Positions 17,676 through 25,868 of a DNA stretch of 64,000 bases are shown here, piece by piece. The stretch is taken from contig NZ_JACHWN010000011.1 of assembly GCF_014191375.1 (NCBI RefSeq), positions 94,037 through 158,036 on the forward strand. Direction: 5' to 3'. Numbering within the stretch: position 1 is the first letter of the stretch; each line of letters starts with the position of its first letter. Source of the stretch: Mesorhizobium sp. RMAD-H1 (lineage in GTDB: Bacteria; Pseudomonadota; Alphaproteobacteria; Rhizobiales; Rhizobiaceae). Both the position numbers and the translations under genes were made by a program. Under the pieces are notes generated by a model. That model was not told the origin of the DNA and did no database searches. It was given only the letters and a program-made list of their open reading frames with translations.

Positions 17676-18479
17676 TCAGGTCGATGCCAGAAGACCGATT
17701 GCACGGGCGCGCGCGACCGGGTCGCTGATCGAGCGCAGCCTCGCGGCCTGCTTCAAAATCCTGTCCTTGTTGGCCTTCGACAGGTCCGGGACATCGACGG
17801 CACGCGCCTCATCCGTCCTGCCGGCAAGGCTCAGCACGATGATGTAATTGACGAAATGCCGGCGCTGGGCGAGCGGCGACTGGATGACGCTGCGCATCGT
17901 CGCCGTCCCGGCATCCGCTTCGTTCGACAGGGCCTCGGCCAGCGCCAGGTTGGTTTGGGCATCGAGATTGCCGGGCTCGAGCGCGACGGCCTTTCTGAAG
18001 GCGGTTTTCGCTTCGGCACTGCGGCCGGCCAGCACCAGGGCGGTACCGAGCTTGTTGTAGGCCGCAACCGTGCCGACGGCCTGCGCGGCAGGGGCAAGGG
18101 TGCGTACCGCGGCTTCGGCTTCGCCGTTGCGCAACTGCGCCGTGCCGAGACCGAGCATGGCCTGGGGCTGGTTCGGGCTTTTTTGCAGCGCCGCGCGGAA
18201 GGCCTCCTCGGCACCCTTGAGATCATTGGTCTTCAGCCGCGCCTCGCCGAGGCTGATGTTGACCGACGGGTCGCCGGACATCTCGGCGGCGCGTTCATAG
18301 AGGGCCAGTGCCGTGGTGCTGTCGCCGCGGGTCTCGACATCCCTGGCGATCTTCATGAGGCGGGAGGGATCATTGGCTGGCTTTTTAGCGGTTTCGGTCG
18401 TCGTGCCTGTGGTCGTACAAGCCGAAAGACCGGCAGCCGCCACGGCGGCGACAAGATGACCGAATCGATGAAGTTTCAT
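17676..18479 (-). CDS. TadD-like TPR lipoprotein
   Basis: 267 residues from the ATG at 18479. Signal peptide with lipobox (AAAGLSAC), a Thr-rich linker, then about four to five tetratricopeptide repeats (LALYERAAEMSGDPSVNISL, AEEAFRAALQKSPNQPQAML, AKTAFRKAVALEPGNLDAQT). TadD is the lipoprotein needed for secretin assembly in Tad pili; the same domain plan occurs here inside a T3SS cluster. It is convergent with the CpaD-like gene (24-base gap) and divergent from sctU, so it is transcribed separately. Confidence 0.85.
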   Translation of the reverse strand: MKLHRFGHLVAAVAAAGLSACTTTGTTTETAKKPANDPSRLMKIARDVETRGDSTTALALYERAAEMSGDPSVNISLGEARLKTNDLKGAEEAFRAALQKSPNQPQAMLGLGTAQLRNGEAEAAVRTLAPAAQAVGTVAAYNKLGTALVLAGRSAEAKTAFRKAVALEPGNLDAQTNLALAEALSNEADAGTATMRSVIQSPLAQRRHFVNYIIVLSLAGRTDEARAVDVPDLSKANKDRILKQAARLRSISDPVARARAIGLLAST

Positions 18480-18583
18480 CCCGCATCCTCTCTTTGCGGG
18501 GATACTAATCAATCGACGCCTTTAGGCAATTGCGAAGAGGCGTTCCGCCGCGACTTCGCAATAAATCTCAGGGACCTGCGATC

Positions 18584-19624
18584 TTGAACGAGACCAGTGA
18601 AGAGAAAACGCTTCCTGCGTCCGAAAAGAAGATCAGGGACGCACGCAAAAAGGGCCAGGTGTTGCACAGTCCGGATCTTGTCTCCGGCATCAACATCCTC
18701 TGCTGCACGATCTTTCTGGCGTTTCTCCTCCCAAGACTCGAGATCAGCGCGAGGTCGATGCTCGACGAGGCCTCTCACATCTATGACAAACCGTTTGCCG
18801 AGGTCTGGCACCGCCTGAGCACGATTGCCGCGCAAGAGCTGCTGACCACCGTCATCCCCATCCTCGCGATCACGGTTGCCGCCAGCATCCTCACCAATAT
18901 CGCCGTAACGAAGGGCTTCGTCTTCTCGTTCAAACCGGTCGAACCGGATTTCGACCGGATCAATCCCGCTTCCGGCCTGAAAAGGCTCTTTTCGGCAAAG
19001 AGCGTTGTGGAATTCTGCAAATCCCTGTTCAAGATCCTGACGCTTTCCACCGCCTTCGTGATCGTCTTCGGCGCCGGGATCCAGGCGCTCTTCGAATCGT
19101 CCGCCTGCGCCGGGGCGTGCGCACGGCCGACCTTCATGGCGATGCTGCGTCCGCTCATTATCGCCGCCGTGGTCGTCTTTCTCGTCGTCGGATTGTGCGA
19201 TGTGTTGCTGCAACGATGGCTCTTCCGGCGCGACATGCGGATGACGAAAACCGAGAGCAAGCGCGAGCAGAAGGACACGGAGGGTGACCCGCTCCTGCGC
19301 CGTGAGCGGATGCGCCGGCGCCGCGAGCTCGCCGGCGCCAGGATCGGACTGCAGAACGCTTCCCTCCTCATCGGCGACCCGGATGGACTTGTCGTCGGCA
19401 TCCGCTACCTGCGTGGCGAGACGCCGGTCCCGATCATGGTGTGCCGGGCGAGGGGGGACGCCGCACGGGCCATGCTCCGCCAGGCCGGTGAACAGGGCAC
19501 GCCATTTTCTCGGGACAGTGATCTGGCGCGGGAGATCGCGGCCGGCGCTTCCGTCGGCGAGCCGATACCCGAGAGCTGTTTCCAGCGCGCGGCGAACAGT
19601 CTCGTCGCCGCCAATCTGATCTGA
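18584..19624 (+). CDS. sctU: T3SS substrate-specificity switch protein SctU lacking the NPTH cleavage motif
   Basis: 346 residues, FlhB/SctU family. The N-terminus reads SEEKTLPASEKKIRDARKKG QV, the family signature; this sets the start at a TTG (18584) with AGGGA upstream. Four membrane helices follow, then the cytoplasmic domain. Where relatives have ITNPTHYAVAI, this protein has LIGDPDGLVVGI: the cleavage Asn is Asp (codon 19376-19378) and Thr-His is Asp-Gly. The rest of the domain is intact (PVPIMVCRARGD, GEPIPESCF), so it is unlikely to be a pseudogene. Rhizobial name rhcU. Confidence 0.93.
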   Translation: MNETSEEKTLPASEKKIRDARKKGQVLHSPDLVSGINILCCTIFLAFLLPRLEISARSMLDEASHIYDKPFAEVWHRLSTIAAQELLTTVIPILAITVAASILTNIAVTKGFVFSFKPVEPDFDRINPASGLKRLFSAKSVVEFCKSLFKILTLSTAFVIVFGAGIQALFESSACAGACARPTFMAMLRPLIIAAVVVFLVVGLCDVLLQRWLFRRDMRMTKTESKREQKDTEGDPLLRRERMRRRRELAGARIGLQNASLLIGDPDGLVVGIRYLRGETPVPIMVCRARGDAARAMLRQAGEQGTPFSRDSDLAREIAAGASVGEPIPESCFQRAANSLVAANLI

Positions 19625-19651
19625 TGTGAATTCCGGGAGTTGCCTGAGCAC

Positions 19652-20305
19652 ATGACCAGGACCATGACTACGAAAATAATCTTGCTTTTCCTCTTCGGCT
19701 TTGCCGGATTACGGGGTGAGACGGCCGCCGCACAGCTATGGGAAGACGCACCGCCGGCGGTGGACAGGAAGACCGGTTCGGTGAAAATGGGCGATGGATA
19801 TCTTGATTTCCTGCTGCAACCCTCGGGATATCCTCCCCGGCCGGCAGAGAATTATCCCAAATCCGGCGTTACCGGTCCGACAGTGGTGCGTTACGCAACC
19901 GGCGAAGCACCGGGAACGATCGTGATCGAAACGCAACGGCGCGCGCTCTTCCTCGTGCAGGATAACGGCAAGGCGATCCGTTACGCGGTTGGGGTGGGGC
20001 GCGAAGGCTTCGGCTGGTCGGGCACGGAATATATATCGGCAAAGCGGGAGTGGCCGGACTGGCGTCCGCCGGCCGACATGCTGGCCCGGCGGCCGGATCT
20101 GCCTGTCCATATGTCCGGCGGGCCGGATAATCCGCTGGGCGCGCGTGCCCTTTACCTGGGTGACACGCTTTATCGCATTCACGGTTCCAACGAGCCGGAA
20201 ACGGTTGGCCAGCAGTCCTCATCCGGCTGCTTCCGGATGCGCAATGAAGATGTCATCGATCTTTACCGGCGGGTGAAGGTCGGAACGAAGGTTGTCGTTC
20301 TCTAG
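19652..20305 (+). CDS. L,D-transpeptidase (YkuD domain)
   Basis: 217 residues. Signal peptide (IILLFLFGFAGLRGETAAA), then a YkuD catalytic domain with the active-site motif HGSNEPETVGQQSSSGCFRM (His and Cys of the HxxN...SxGCxR pattern) and an upstream GEAPGTIVIETQRRALFLVQ strand. Enzymes of this family make or exchange 3-3 peptidoglycan crosslinks or attach lipoproteins. The gene starts 27 bases after sctU on the same strand. It may remodel the wall around the secretion apparatus, but many rhizobia have numerous general L,D-transpeptidases. Confidence 0.9.
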   Translation: MTRTMTTKIILLFLFGFAGLRGETAAAQLWEDAPPAVDRKTGSVKMGDGYLDFLLQPSGYPPRPAENYPKSGVTGPTVVRYATGEAPGTIVIETQRRALFLVQDNGKAIRYAVGVGREGFGWSGTEYISAKREWPDWRPPADMLARRPDLPVHMSGGPDNPLGARALYLGDTLYRIHGSNEPETVGQQSSSGCFRMRNEDVIDLYRRVKVGTKVVVL

Positions 20306-20326
20306 GGGCAATCCCTGGATGCATAT

Positions 20327-20360
20327 TGCCATTTGGCATCTATCATCCTATTTTATGCCA
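20327..20360. promoter_or_regulatory. Candidate operator of the Xre/RES module
   Basis: TGCC-ATTT-GGCA (20327-20338) is an inverted repeat about 40 bases before the antitoxin ATG, and a further TGCCA half-site lies at 20356-20360. Such modules are usually autorepressed by the Xre-type antitoxin, so these are the likely binding sites. Confidence 0.4.
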
Positions 20361-20376
20361 CATAGGAGAAAGTGCC

Positions 20377-20790
20377 ATGATTGCGCTCGTGCCGATCGAT
20401 ACCAAGCAGCGGGACTTTTCGCCTGCGCCCGTCACGGACGAGGAAGCGGGAGCGATGTTTCGCGCCACCCTCAATCTCTTTCGCTTGTGGGAGATCACGG
20501 ACGAGCAGGCGGCGGTGCTGCTTGATATGCCGGTGCGCACCTATCGGCGGTGGAAAGCCGGCGGTCTCGGCCGCATGGACCGCGATACCAAGGCACGGCT
20601 TTCCAATCTGATGGGCATCCACAAGGCGCTTCGCTTGATCTTCCGCGAGCCGCAGCGCGGCTATGCCTGGATCAAGGCACCCAACGGAGCCTTCAGTGAG
20701 CGTTCGGCGCTCGACGTCATGCTGGGAGGCGAACTGACCGATCTGATGCGCGTGCGGCGCTATCTCGATGCGGAACGTGGCGCCTGGTGA
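20377..20790 (+). CDS. Antitoxin of the MbcA/ParS/Xre family
   Basis: 137 residues from the ATG at 20377, which has AGGAGAA before it. A helix-turn-helix region (WEITDEQAAVLLDMPVRTYR RWKAG) is followed by the C-terminal toxin-binding domain (LMGIHKALRLIFREPQRGYA, WIKAPNGAFSERSALDVML). This is the Xre/MbcA/ParS antitoxin plan. The stop overlaps the RES toxin start (GTGA), the usual coupling. It neutralises the toxin by covering its active site and represses the operon. Confidence 0.93.
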   Translation: MIALVPIDTKQRDFSPAPVTDEEAGAMFRATLNLFRLWEITDEQAAVLLDMPVRTYRRWKAGGLGRMDRDTKARLSNLMGIHKALRLIFREPQRGYAWIKAPNGAFSERSALDVMLGGELTDLMRVRRYLDAERGAW

Positions 20791-21497
20791 TCGACACAGC
20801 AACCATTCCGGTCTCCTCCGTGCGCTGGGAGAGGGCTGTCCGCATCATCCGCAGCTCGTTTCCGCCAATCGATCTCTTCGAGGATATCGCCGACCCTGCC
20901 GATTGGCCGCTCATTCTCGCCGCGGAACAGAAGACCAATCCCCGCCTGATGGAGTCGATCGGCAATCTCGACCTCGTCCCGCCCGGCCGCCGCGTTGCCG
21001 GACCGGGGGCGAGCTATCTCATGGCACCCTTCACCCATGTCAGTCCCGACCGGCCCAGCCGCTTCAGTGATGGGACGTTCGGCGTCCTTTATGTTGCTGA
21101 AACGTTCGAAACAGCGCTTTTCGAGACGATCTATCACCATGCCCGCTTCATGGCGCGCACACGGGAGCGCGCCGGCTGGACGTCGCAGTTCCGCGAGGTC
21201 GTGCTCGACGTCGACGCCCGGCTGCACGATATACGCGGCAATCCGGCTTATCTGGCCGCGCTTCATCCCGACGACTATTCGCAGAGCCAGGTTCTTGGCC
21301 GGCAATTGCGTGTCGCCGGGTCTGACGGGCTGGTCTATCCGAGCCAGCGCCGGCAGGGTAGGGAATGCGTAGGCCTGTTCTATCCCGACTGTGCCCGACA
21401 CCCTGTCCAAGGCCGCCATCTCGATTATCACTGGAACGGCGGCCGCGTGGATATGTGCCGCGACGCCGCCACCGGACAGGTCTACCGCATCATCTGA
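20787..21497 (+). CDS. RES-domain toxin
   Basis: 236 residues, GTG start overlapping the antitoxin stop. The RES residues are visible in order: Arg in SSVRWERAVR, Glu in VAETFETALFE, Ser in LVYPSQRRQG. Studied RES toxins (MbcT, ParT, Res) degrade NAD or ADP-ribosylate a target, and arrest growth when the antitoxin is lost. The fold looks complete, including the closing LFYPDCARHP strand. Confidence 0.93.
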   Translation: MIDTATIPVSSVRWERAVRIIRSSFPPIDLFEDIADPADWPLILAAEQKTNPRLMESIGNLDLVPPGRRVAGPGASYLMAPFTHVSPDRPSRFSDGTFGVLYVAETFETALFETIYHHARFMARTRERAGWTSQFREVVLDVDARLHDIRGNPAYLAALHPDDYSQSQVLGRQLRVAGSDGLVYPSQRRQGRECVGLFYPDCARHPVQGRHLDYHWNGGRVDMCRDAATGQVYRII

Positions 21498-21549
21498 ACT
21501 TGACGGAAGACAGATGAAATTTCGTCGCTGACTTGCATGCTACAGATGA

Positions 21550-21825
21550 TCATCGGTCGCACGAAACAGCTCGCGTGTTCAGTTTTAAAATGACCAGTCC
21601 AGATCTGTAGATCGCATCGAGGCGTCTCTCGATAAGGTTGTATAATCCGCCCGTCGCCGTTTCTATTTCTTCCCTGGCGAAGCCAAGCGTCGTTAACCCC
21701 ATGAAGAACTGGAGATATGCGTTTTCTACAATTTCTCTGCGGTTTTTCGGATAATCGACAGGGAAAGGTAATGTGTCGCTCCACTGATCGACGATATTAC
21801 ATATTTGCTTATAGGATTCTTTCAT
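21550..21825 (-). CDS. Hypothetical protein, 91 residues
   Basis: No family recognised. ATG at 21825 with a G-rich Shine-Dalgarno (AAAGGGGGTG) before it. The predicted product is mixed helix with aromatic residues (YLQFFMGLTTLGFAREEIET), no membrane segment and no signal peptide. The region is distinctly more AT-rich than the neighbours, and codon choice fits the host less well, suggesting acquired DNA. A 100-codon frame in another register on the same strand is less likely. Confidence 0.5.
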   Translation of the reverse strand: MKESYKQICNIVDQWSDTLPFPVDYPKNRREIVENAYLQFFMGLTTLGFAREEIETATGGLYNLIERRLDAIYRSGLVILKLNTRAVSCDR

Positions 21826-21924
21826 TAAGCACCCCCTTTGTCTAGAAACTACAAAGTGGGTTTGGATTTGGCTAGTGGATATTATGTATCTTAACTACAC
21901 TTTAAAGCGTTAATCGCCTGTCGA

Positions 21925-22040
21925 TTGTGCGCTCAGGTTGAAAGGGGTATAGTATAGTGCCCTTAAAACCGTAAGGTTTCTAAGGGTGACTGGCCCCATG
22001 CCCGTCCCGCGAAGCCGTGCGTGGGGTCAGTTCTCTTTAC
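21925..22040 (+). ncRNA. Candidate small structured RNA with its own promoter
   Basis: A sigma70-like promoter is readable: TTGTGC (21925-21930), 17 bases, TATAGT (21948-21953). Just after the expected start, CCCTTA-AAACC-GTAA-GGTTT-C-TAAGGG (21957-21990) folds into a hairpin with a GTAA loop. A second hairpin, ACTGGCCCCA...TGGGGTCAGT (21989-22031, one G-T pair), is followed by a T-rich TTCTCTTT. This arrangement fits a short RNA of about 75-80 bases ending in a terminator. It could equally be the leader of the following gene. Confidence 0.45.
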
Positions 22041-22125
22041 TTGTGTTACCCAAGTGCAACATAGAATAGGGGCGAGCACGGCAGGTAATTCGGAACAATT
22101 CTATGCTATCATGGTTTCAGACACC

Positions 22126-22533
22126 ATGACAGAAGATGCTGACTGGACCGGAGGTTGTTTTTGCGGCAAACGGCGCTACCGTTTCACACGTCCGCCGTCC
22201 ACTTCGGGCTATTGTCATTGCAGCATGTGCCGCCGCGCCACCGGAGGGCCGTTCGCGGTGCTGGTGCGGGTGGACGAGGATGATCTCGAATGGCTTTGCG
22301 AACCTCCCGCGACTTTCCGTTCCTCTCCCATAGCGAAACGCGGGTTTTGCCCCGATTGCGGCACACCGCTTTTCCTGCGTTATGACGATGATGATCGCAT
22401 TCGCCTGACCGCCGGTTCGCTGGATCATCCTGAGAGAATTACACCATCCTACAATTACGGGATCGAAAGCCGCCTTCCCTGGGTCTGCTATGATGACGAT
22501 CTCCCCGGGCAACCCACGCAGGAGCGGTTTTAG
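22126..22533 (+). CDS. GFA/CENP-V family zinc protein
   Basis: 135 residues from the ATG at 22126 (MTEDADW); another ATG at 22111 is possible and neither has a clear Shine-Dalgarno. The zinc-binding cysteines are all present: GCFCGKRRYRF, YCHCSMCRRATGGPF, GFCPDCGTPLF. The family is named for glutathione-dependent formaldehyde activation, but most members have no proven reaction. It stands alone between the structured RNA and the small DUF3606-like gene. Confidence 0.88.
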   Translation: MTEDADWTGGCFCGKRRYRFTRPPSTSGYCHCSMCRRATGGPFAVLVRVDEDDLEWLCEPPATFRSSPIAKRGFCPDCGTPLFLRYDDDDRIRLTAGSLDHPERITPSYNYGIESRLPWVCYDDDLPGQPTQERF

Positions 22534-22627
22534 AACATCCATGACGCATCAGGCGCACTGATGTGTGCGTATATTCCCGGGAACAAATCCCGCCTCGCAT
22601 CTGTTTTCCGGCGAGGAAGGAAAAGCC

Positions 22628-22816
22628 ATGGCCAATACCGAACGCAATGCCAATATCGACTGGCTGAACTCCCACAAGGCCGGCGATGATGAGATTCGCT
22701 ATCTTACAGAACATACGGACCTCTCGCCGAACCAGGCGCGTGATCTCGTGGAGAAGCACGGCACCGATCGGGAGACGCTCTTGAAAATCGCCAAGACGAT
22801 GAAGGCCGAGGGATAG
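22628..22816 (+). CDS. Small DUF3606-like protein
   Basis: 62 residues, ATG at 22628 with GAGGAAGG nearby. The core DDEIRYLTEHTDLSPNQARD LVEKHG has the layout of DUF3606 (a tyrosine-rich strand, then 'LS..QARDLVEKHG'), with a charged C-terminal helix. Such proteins are common in Rhizobiales and have no known function. No membrane segment. Confidence 0.75.
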   Translation: MANTERNANIDWLNSHKAGDDEIRYLTEHTDLSPNQARDLVEKHGTDRETLLKIAKTMKAEG

Positions 22817-22843
22817 ACCAACCGGTCATTCCTGCCGGGTGCA

Positions 22844-23923
22844 TTACCTCAGGCGGGCTCCCTCCGCATCGAAGAGGCGATGATGATCCGCGCGGCAGGC
22901 GAGATGAATGTGCGCCCCCGCCGTCACCGGCGCAGTATCCCTATATTCCGCCACCAGCGGCTGGCCGTCGCCAAGCTGGCAATAGAGATATTGCGTGCCG
23001 CCCAGATATTCGGCGAAATCCACCGTCGCCGGGATCGCCGTTTCTGACGCCTCGGCAAGCACCAGATTTTCCGGGCGGATGCCGAAGGTGATCTTCGTTC
23101 CCGGCATTGGTGGGCGGGCGAGGGGGGAGCGGACCTTCCGCCCCGTGAGTTCGATATGACCGTCACCATTCCAGATCGCATTCAGCAGGTTCATGCGCGG
23201 CGAGCCGATGAAGCCGGCGACGAAGGTGTTGGCGGGGTCTTCATAGACCTCGCGCGGACTGCCCTCCTGCTCGACCCGGCCGTTGCGCAGCACCACGATC
23301 TTGTCGGCGAGCGTCATCGCCTCGGTCTGGTCGTGGGTGACATAGATCATCGTATTGCCAAGCTCGCGGTGCAGCCGGGCGATCTCGACGCGCATGGAGA
23401 TGCGCAGCTCAGCGTCGAGATTGGAAAGCGGCTCGTCGAACAGGAACACATCGGGCTTGCGCACAATCGCCCGGCCGATGGCGACGCGCTGCCGCTGGCC
23501 ACCCGAAAGCTGGCCCGGACGGCGGTCGAGCAGGTGGTCGATCTTGAGGATCGCGGCGGCGGACTTGACCCGCGCCTCGATCTCCTCGGGCCTGGTACGC
23601 GCCATTTTCAATCCGAAGGCGAGATTGTCCCGGACGCTCATATGCGGGTAGAGCGCATAGGACTGGAACACCATGGCGATGCCGCGTGTCGAGGGATCGA
23701 GATCGGTGACGTCGCGCCCATTGATGGAGATTTCGCCATCCGTCACCTCCTCCAGCCCGGCGATCATGCGCAGGAGCGTGGACTTGCCGCAGCCGGAAGG
23801 GCCGACGAAAACCACGAACGAGCCTTCGTCGATGGCGAGATTGACGCCGTGGATGACATCCACATTGCCGAAGCTCTTGCGGATATCCCTGAGCACGACT
23901 CCCGTGCGCACGGCCCTATCCAT
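22844..23923 (-). CDS. ABC sugar importer ATPase (UgpC/MsmK type)
   Basis: 359 residues from 23923; its ATG overlaps the GH127 stop by eight bases. Walker A GPSGCGKSTLL, Q-loop VFQSYALYPHMSVRDN, signature LSGGQRQRVAIGRAIV, Walker B VFLFDEPLSNLDAELR and switch His (VTHDQTEAMTLADK) are all present. The C-terminal 100 residues form the regulatory TOBE-type domain of CUT1 ATPases. It is the last gene of the GH127 transport operon and should power the permeases at 25869-27646. Confidence 0.95.
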   Translation of the reverse strand: MDRAVRTGVVLRDIRKSFGNVDVIHGVNLAIDEGSFVVFVGPSGCGKSTLLRMIAGLEEVTDGEISINGRDVTDLDPSTRGIAMVFQSYALYPHMSVRDNLAFGLKMARTRPEEIEARVKSAAAILKIDHLLDRRPGQLSGGQRQRVAIGRAIVRKPDVFLFDEPLSNLDAELRISMRVEIARLHRELGNTMIYVTHDQTEAMTLADKIVVLRNGRVEQEGSPREVYEDPANTFVAGFIGSPRMNLLNAIWNGDGHIELTGRKVRSPLARPPMPGTKITFGIRPENLVLAEASETAIPATVDFAEYLGGTQYLYCQLGDGQPLVAEYRDTAPVTAGAHIHLACRADHHRLFDAEGARLR

Positions 23924-25856
23924 GGCTGAGATTCCCCGTTCGCATCCAGACCAGCATTTCGCCCGGCGCGCGATTGTCCCAGAAGGGGTAGGGGATGAAG
24001 CGCGCCGTCGTCTCGCGTTTGGTAGGCGGCGCGGTGCGGTAGAGCATGTCGCCCCAGTCGGCCTCGTCGCGGGTGACGGGCAGGTCCAGCGCCACCGCGC
24101 CATTGAGCTCGGGAATCTCGGTGGTTTTTGCCTCGGCAACATTGCCCGTCAACTCGATGGCGTTGAGATTGTCGCCATTATCGACGCCTTCAGCGCAATA
24201 GACGAGCGGCCCGCGCATCAGCGCCGCGCGGCCTGCATCCTGCCGTACCAGCGGGTTCGCCCAGAGCACGCGGGGGATGAGAGGAATATCGAGGTCCACA
24301 TGGTCGCCCGACTGCCACTCTCGCTCGATACGCGCATAGCCGTCCACCGTCACATCGGAAAGGTCGAGCGTCTCTCCATTGACCTTGACCGACGCGCCAT
24401 GCGCCCAGCCGGGAATGCGCAGCGACAGGGTGAAGCGGGCGGGCCGGTCCGCCGCTACCTCGAAGCGGATCGCGCCGTCCCAGGGGTAACGCGTCTTTTG
24501 CGTGAGGCCGACGTTCGCGCCGCCAACGTCGAAATGCGCCTTGCTCTCGCCATAGAGATGCACAGCGATTTCATCCTCCGCCACGGCATACATATAGGAG
24601 CCGATGGAGGCCATCAGCCGGGCGATGTTGGGCGGGCAGCACGGGCAATGGTGCCAGATCCAGCGATGATGCTTGCCTTTGCTCTCCAGCGGGTTCTCGT
24701 AGAAGAAAGTCTTGCCGTCGAGCGAAAGGCCCGCCATCGCGCCATTATAGAGCGCCTGCTCCATGATGTCGGCATAGCGCCGGTTCGGCCCGCGCCCCAG
24801 CATGCGGTTTGCCCAGAAGACGAGGCCGACCGAGGCGCAAGTCTCGGCATAAGCGCTTTCGTTTGGCAGATCGTAATAGTCGGTAAAGCCTTCGTTCGAC
24901 GCTTCAGGACCGATGCCGCCGGTGATGTACATCTGTTTGGTGGTGAGATCGTCCCATAGGGTTTCGAGCGCGGAGGTCAGGCTGTCGTCATGATATTCCG
25001 TGGCGATATCCGCCATGCCGGAATAAAGATACATGGCGCGCACGGCATGGCCCACCACCTTCTTCTGCTCGCGCACCGGCAGATGCGCCTGGCCATATTC
25101 ATAGGACTTCTGGATGAAATCCTCCGGCGTGCGTCCGTCGCGGCGGGCCTCCTCGTCGAAGAAATGCGGCTGCGTCCCCCGCTCGTCGACGAAGAATTTG
25201 GCGAGGTCCAGATATTTTTTTTGCCCGGTGACGCGAGCGAGCTTTACCAGCGCCAACTCGATCTCCTCATGGCCGCAATAACCGCGAAGCTGGCCCTCGC
25301 CGCGTCCGAAAACCGTGGTGAGATAGTCAGCATAGCGGCACATGATGTCGAGCAGCTTGCGCTTGCCGGTCGCCTGATAATAGGCAACCGCGCCCTCGAT
25401 CAAATGACCCCCGCAATAAAGCTCGTGATGATCGCGCAAGTTCTTCCAGCGGCGGTCGGGCTGCACACGCTGGAACCAGGCATTGAGATAGCCGTCCTCG
25501 TCCTGTAGCTTTTCATACATGTCGATGATCGCATCGACGCGGGCCTCCAGCCGCGGATTGGGCCGGCGGTAGAGCGAATAGGCGACGGTTTCGATGGATT
25601 TTCCGAGATCGCTGTCCCAGAACATCTGCGTCGTGCCGCCCCAGGGCTGGATCGGGATGACGATGCCGGGGGAGGGCTGGTCCACATCGATGGCCCGCAG
25701 CATGCCCGCCTCGACGCAGCGGTCGAGCAGCGTTTCGGCGGTGGAATCGCAGATTGCATCCTGCCGCTCGCCGAACAGGCCCGCCACCTCGACATGGGGA
25801 ACGGGGAGGGGGCGGAACGGGCGGTCTCTCTTATGTGTGGTCATGGCTTGGTCCAT
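23916..25856 (-). CDS. GH127 family beta-L-arabinofuranosidase
   Basis: 646 residues, cytoplasmic (no signal peptide), family length. The GH127 hallmarks are visible: ESAYAETCASVG with Glu and Cys zinc ligands, and HHCPCCPPNIARL with the catalytic and metal cysteines, plus the LLDIMCRYADYLTTVFGRGE helix and CGHEEIELALVKLARVTG. Known members (HypBA1) release L-arabinose from beta-L-arabinofuranosides of plant hydroxyproline-rich glycoproteins. Being inside an importer operon, it probably acts on an imported oligosaccharide. The start at 25856 or the Met at 25844 (MTTHKRD) are both possible. Confidence 0.93.
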   Translation of the reverse strand: MDQAMTTHKRDRPFRPLPVPHVEVAGLFGERQDAICDSTAETLLDRCVEAGMLRAIDVDQPSPGIVIPIQPWGGTTQMFWDSDLGKSIETVAYSLYRRPNPRLEARVDAIIDMYEKLQDEDGYLNAWFQRVQPDRRWKNLRDHHELYCGGHLIEGAVAYYQATGKRKLLDIMCRYADYLTTVFGRGEGQLRGYCGHEEIELALVKLARVTGQKKYLDLAKFFVDERGTQPHFFDEEARRDGRTPEDFIQKSYEYGQAHLPVREQKKVVGHAVRAMYLYSGMADIATEYHDDSLTSALETLWDDLTTKQMYITGGIGPEASNEGFTDYYDLPNESAYAETCASVGLVFWANRMLGRGPNRRYADIMEQALYNGAMAGLSLDGKTFFYENPLESKGKHHRWIWHHCPCCPPNIARLMASIGSYMYAVAEDEIAVHLYGESKAHFDVGGANVGLTQKTRYPWDGAIRFEVAADRPARFTLSLRIPGWAHGASVKVNGETLDLSDVTVDGYARIEREWQSGDHVDLDIPLIPRVLWANPLVRQDAGRAALMRGPLVYCAEGVDNGDNLNAIELTGNVAEAKTTEIPELNGAVALDLPVTRDEADWGDMLYRTAPPTKRETTARFIPYPFWDNRAPGEMLVWMRTGNLSHG

Positions 25857-25868
25857 TTCATTTCAGGA

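Noticed and set aside
23673..24959. 428-codon open frame on the plus strand opposite the ATPase/GH127 genes
   Set aside because: It is antisense to two well-identified proteins, has arginine/histidine-rich text without domains, and reflects GC-rich codon bias.
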